From NCBI GenBank assembly GCA_017989575.1, contig JAGNPP010000126.1, positions 1-7,265 of the forward strand: DNA of 7,265 bases, written 5' to 3'. The notes under the pieces are model-generated. The model was not told where the DNA came from, made no database searches, and saw only the letters and a program-made list of their open reading frames with translations. Positions within the stretch are counted from its first letter, which is position 1. Each line of letters opens with the position of its first letter. The DNA comes from Chryseobacterium sp. Its GTDB lineage: Bacteria > Bacteroidota > Bacteroidia > Flavobacteriales > Weeksellaceae. The translations under genes and the position numbers were made by a program. Of this stretch, positions 5,497 through 7,265 are shown one piece after another.

Positions 5497-6171
5497 TTGA
5501 AAAGAGAATTAATCAGCACCAGCGACGGAAGTAAAACTTTATTAATCAATGAATTAGAAGAGACATACCATTCCAAACATGGGGCGCTCCAAGAAGCAAA
5601 CCACGTATTTATCAATAATGGACTTAATTTAATAAAAAGTTATGAAATTAATATTTTAGAGTTAGGTTTTGGAACAGGTCTTAACGTTTTGGTAACATTT
5701 GATGCATATTTACGAAATAACAAAAATCATAAAATTAATTATTTCGGTGTAGAAAAATATCCGATTTTTTTTCAGGAGGCCTCAGAATTGTCTTATTCTG
5801 AATTATTTTCGAACCAAATGGTCAAAGATTTGTCATTAAAAATCCACGAAACGGAATGGGAAAAATCCGTCAGTTTAGATTCAGATTTTTCTCTCACCAA
5901 GTTGAAAAGTGATTTTTATCACATCAAAAATATCGATTTGCCACCTATTGATTTGGTTTATTTTGACTGCTTCGGAGCGAGAGTACAGCCGGATCTTTGG
6001 GAAAAGGAATTGTTTGAAATCGTTGCCAACAAAATGAAATCCGGAGGATTACTTACCACTTATTCTTCTAAAGGTAGCGTAAGAAGGCTTTTGATAGAAT
6101 TAGGTTTTGAAGTCGAGAAAAAACAGGGTCCTCCAGGAAAAAGAGAAATGATAAACGCCTGGAAAAAATAA
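5497..6171 (+). CDS. mnmD: tRNA (5-methylaminomethyl-2-thiouridine)(34) methyltransferase MnmD
   Basis: 224 residues beginning at TTG 5497. No ATG lies near, and the TTG gives the Lys-Arg-Glu start followed by Asp10-Gly-Ser-Lys13 and Tyr24-His-Ser-Lys-His-Gly typical of the family. It is a class I SAM methyltransferase: motif I is Leu-Glu-Leu-Gly-Phe-Gly-Thr-Gly (54-61). The MnmC(M) signature follows as Asp157-Cys-Phe-Gly with Trp168, Tyr-Ser-Ser-Lys-Gly then Arg-Arg (189-197), and Gly-Pro-Pro-Gly-Lys-Arg-Glu-Met (211-218). The FAD oxidase half found in E. coli MnmC is absent, so this is the stand-alone methyltransferase. It methylates aminomethyl-(2-thio)uridine at wobble position 34 of certain tRNAs, the last step of the mnm5(s2)U pathway. 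It is divergent from ilvE and leads into the Nudix gene 32 bases downstream with no terminator between, so they are probably co-transcribed. Confidence 0.93.
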   Translation: MKRELISTSDGSKTLLINELEETYHSKHGALQEANHVFINNGLNLIKSYEINILELGFGTGLNVLVTFDAYLRNNKNHKINYFGVEKYPIFFQEASELSYSELFSNQMVKDLSLKIHETEWEKSVSLDSDFSLTKLKSDFYHIKNIDLPPIDLVYFDCFGARVQPDLWEKELFEIVANKMKSGGLLTTYSSKGSVRRLLIELGFEVEKKQGPPGKREMINAWKK

Positions 6172-6203
6172 TTTTCCTAAATTAGACATCACAAATCACT
6201 TTT

Positions 6204-6620
6204 ATGATCGATAAAATTAATATTCGTGTTTATGCGCTTTGTATTAAGGACAACAAAATTCTTGCGCTGCACGAGGAATATGCAGGAGATTTTCTTACAA
6301 AATTGCCCGGCGGCGGTTTGGAATTCGGGGAAAGCACGATAGAATGTTTGAAAAGAGAATTCCAAGAAGAATTGAATCTTGACATCAATGTTGCAGAGCA
6401 CTTCTACACACAAGACGATTTTTTGGTTTCTAGATTTCGGGACAATGAGCAATTGATTACCATCTATTATCTGGCAGAAATCCTAAATGAGCAGGACTTA
6501 TTAATCCTTGATCCTTGCATAGAAAGATCGGAATGGTTTGATCTGAATGGTGAAAATCCGTTTCAACTCCCAACTGACAAAAGAGTTTTCGAACTAGCAA
6601 AAGAAAAATTCCTGAAGTAA
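6204..6620 (+). CDS. Nudix hydrolase
   Basis: 138 residues from ATG 6204, a usual size for a single-domain Nudix protein. The Nudix box runs from Gly37 to Leu59: Gly37, Glu43, Arg51-Glu52, Glu55-Glu56 and hydrophobic 59 all fit G-x5-E-x7-REUxEExGU. The penultimate Gly is replaced by Asn58. The Mg-binding glutamates are present, so hydrolysis of a nucleoside diphosphate linked to some moiety is expected, but the substrate (damaged nucleotide, sugar nucleotide, dinucleotide) cannot be read from sequence. It follows mnmD by 32 bases without its own clear promoter, suggesting one transcript. Its last four codons form the left arm of a terminator hairpin. Confidence 0.92.
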   Translation: MIDKINIRVYALCIKDNKILALHEEYAGDFLTKLPGGGLEFGESTIECLKREFQEELNLDINVAEHFYTQDDFLVSRFRDNEQLITIYYLAEILNEQDLLILDPCIERSEWFDLNGENPFQLPTDKRVFELAKEKFLK

Positions 6621-6634
6621 GATTCAGGAATTTT
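6605..6634. terminator. Bidirectional terminator overlapping the Nudix stop codon
   Basis: A perfect 12-bp stem (6605-6616 with 6623-6634; core ATTCCTGAA/TTCAGGAAT) has a 6-base loop holding the TAA at 6618-6620. The + reading ends in TTTT then AT-rich sequence; the minus reading ends in a longer T-rich tail inside the Nudix gene, so it also serves the convergent glycosyltransferase. Confidence 0.8.
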
Positions 6635-6655
6635 ATATTTATAATAATGACGTTC

Positions 6656-7265
6656 TTAAATATTCCAAAGCAGATCTTCATATTTTTTTAGGATAATTTC
6701 CTTAGAAAAACGAGATTTTATCGAGGCTTTAATATTTTCTTTGTCGTTGTTTCTATGAACTGCGTGCTTTATTTTTTCAGCAAAATCATCATAACTTTCA
6801 ATGTTTGAAATTTCACCATTTATTTGATCGATAATGATTTCATCGATTCCGCCAGGACAATTGTTCGCTAAGGAATAGACGCCACAAGTTCCAGCCTCCA
6901 ATAAAACATTAGGAAAACCCTCGTACCGCGAAGACAAAATGAAAAGATCCGCAAACTTGAGATATTGATACGGATTGCTCTTTTTCCCATGGAAAATGAC
7001 GTGATCTAAACCAAGTATTTCCTTCATCTGCAAAAGCATCTCTTTATCTTTTCCGTCCCCTAAAATGTGAAGTAGAATATTTTGATTTTTGAGTCTCGTA
7101 AAAACTTTCAACAAGTTATCAAATCCTTTTCTAGCTGATAGATTTCCGATAGCTACAACGTTTTTGTGCTGATGAGAAAATTCTACTGATCGTTCAGATT
7201 CAGCTAATTTTTCTTCTATAAAATTGATATCTACAGGATTATTAATCTTAATCAATTTGTTTTTT
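6656..7265 (-). CDS. Glycosyltransferase, GT4/group 1 type (C-terminal part)
   Basis: The frame is open to the window edge, so the N-terminal acceptor domain and start are missing; about 200 residues are visible. They form the donor-binding Rossmann half of a GT-B enzyme: Asn-Asn-Pro-Val-Asp at the domain junction, Gly-Asn-Leu-Ser-Ala-Arg-Lys-Gly-Phe-Asp (codons near 7118-7147; the Arg-Lys contacts donor phosphates), Leu-Gly-Asp-Gly, then the E-x7-E motif (Glu codons at 6920-6922 and 6896-6898) in a Glu-Gly-Phe-Pro-Asn context, and Pro-Gly-Gly after it. Such enzymes transfer a sugar from a nucleotide donor to lipopolysaccharide, capsule or exopolysaccharide intermediates at the cytoplasmic face of the inner membrane. 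A polysaccharide gene cluster may continue to the right. The sugar and linkage are unknown. A TTG at 7253-7255 is an internal Leu, not a start. Confidence 0.92.
   Translation of the reverse strand, partial: KNKLIKINNPVDINFIEEKLAESERSVEFSHQHKNVVAIGNLSARKGFDNLLKVFTRLKNQNILLHILGDGKDKEMLLQMKEILGLDHVIFHGKKSNPYQYLKFADLFILSSRYEGFPNVLLEAGTCGVYSLANNCPGGIDEIIIDQINGEISNIESYDDFAEKIKHAVHRNNDKENIKASIKSRFSKEIILKKYEDLLWNI

Noticed and set aside
1..7265. Mobile element, CRISPR array, toxin-antitoxin pair or defence system
   Set aside because: No transposase, integrase, regular repeats, flanking direct repeats or paired small genes were found; gene content and base composition look uniform and chromosomal.

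Overview
The window reads as chromosomal DNA of a Bacteroidota member, most likely a Flavobacteriia/Weeksellaceae (Chryseobacterium-like) organism. The support is AT-rich sequence, a C-terminal type A (T9SS) sorting domain, Bacteroidota-type promoters (TTTG, then TAnnTTTG) with no Shine-Dalgarno sequences, a stand-alone MnmD-type methyltransferase, and a GldI-like lipoprotein. The genus is an inference from protein style, not from a marker gene.

Layout. (1) 1-541: the 3' end of a secreted endonuclease I-family nuclease with a T9SS sorting domain, closed by a clear terminator. (2) 571-1239: an exported SGNH/GDSL hydrolase. (3) 1297-2160: a 50-residue Cys/Lys-rich protein on + converges on, and overlaps by 15 bp, a membrane-anchored J-domain protein on -. 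Both have a near-consensus promoter placed so close to the start codon that the mRNAs should be leaderless. (4) 2277-2564: a small single-pass membrane protein of unknown function and a bidirectional terminator. (5) 2580-4204 (-): a two-gene operon for surface or periplasmic folding lipoproteins, a GldI-like degenerate FKBP followed by a cyclophilin-FKBP fusion. (6) 4287-5412 (-): branched-chain aminotransferase IlvE with its own terminator and promoter. (7) 5476-6634 (+): MnmD (tRNA wobble-uridine modification) starting at TTG, then a Nudix hydrolase, divergent from ilvE across an 84-bp region holding both promoters. (8) 6656-7265 (-): the C-terminal part of a GT-B glycosyltransferase running off the window.

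The genes are mostly housekeeping or cell-envelope functions. The only real functional grouping is the PPIase lipoprotein pair. No mobile element, CRISPR array, toxin-antitoxin module, defence island, tRNA or rRNA was seen, and no stretch above about 160 bases lacks a gene. I do not see a clearly new multi-gene system. The best leads are the leaderless Cys-rich small protein, the J-domain/Ig-like/tail-anchor architecture, and the tandem PPIase lipoproteins.
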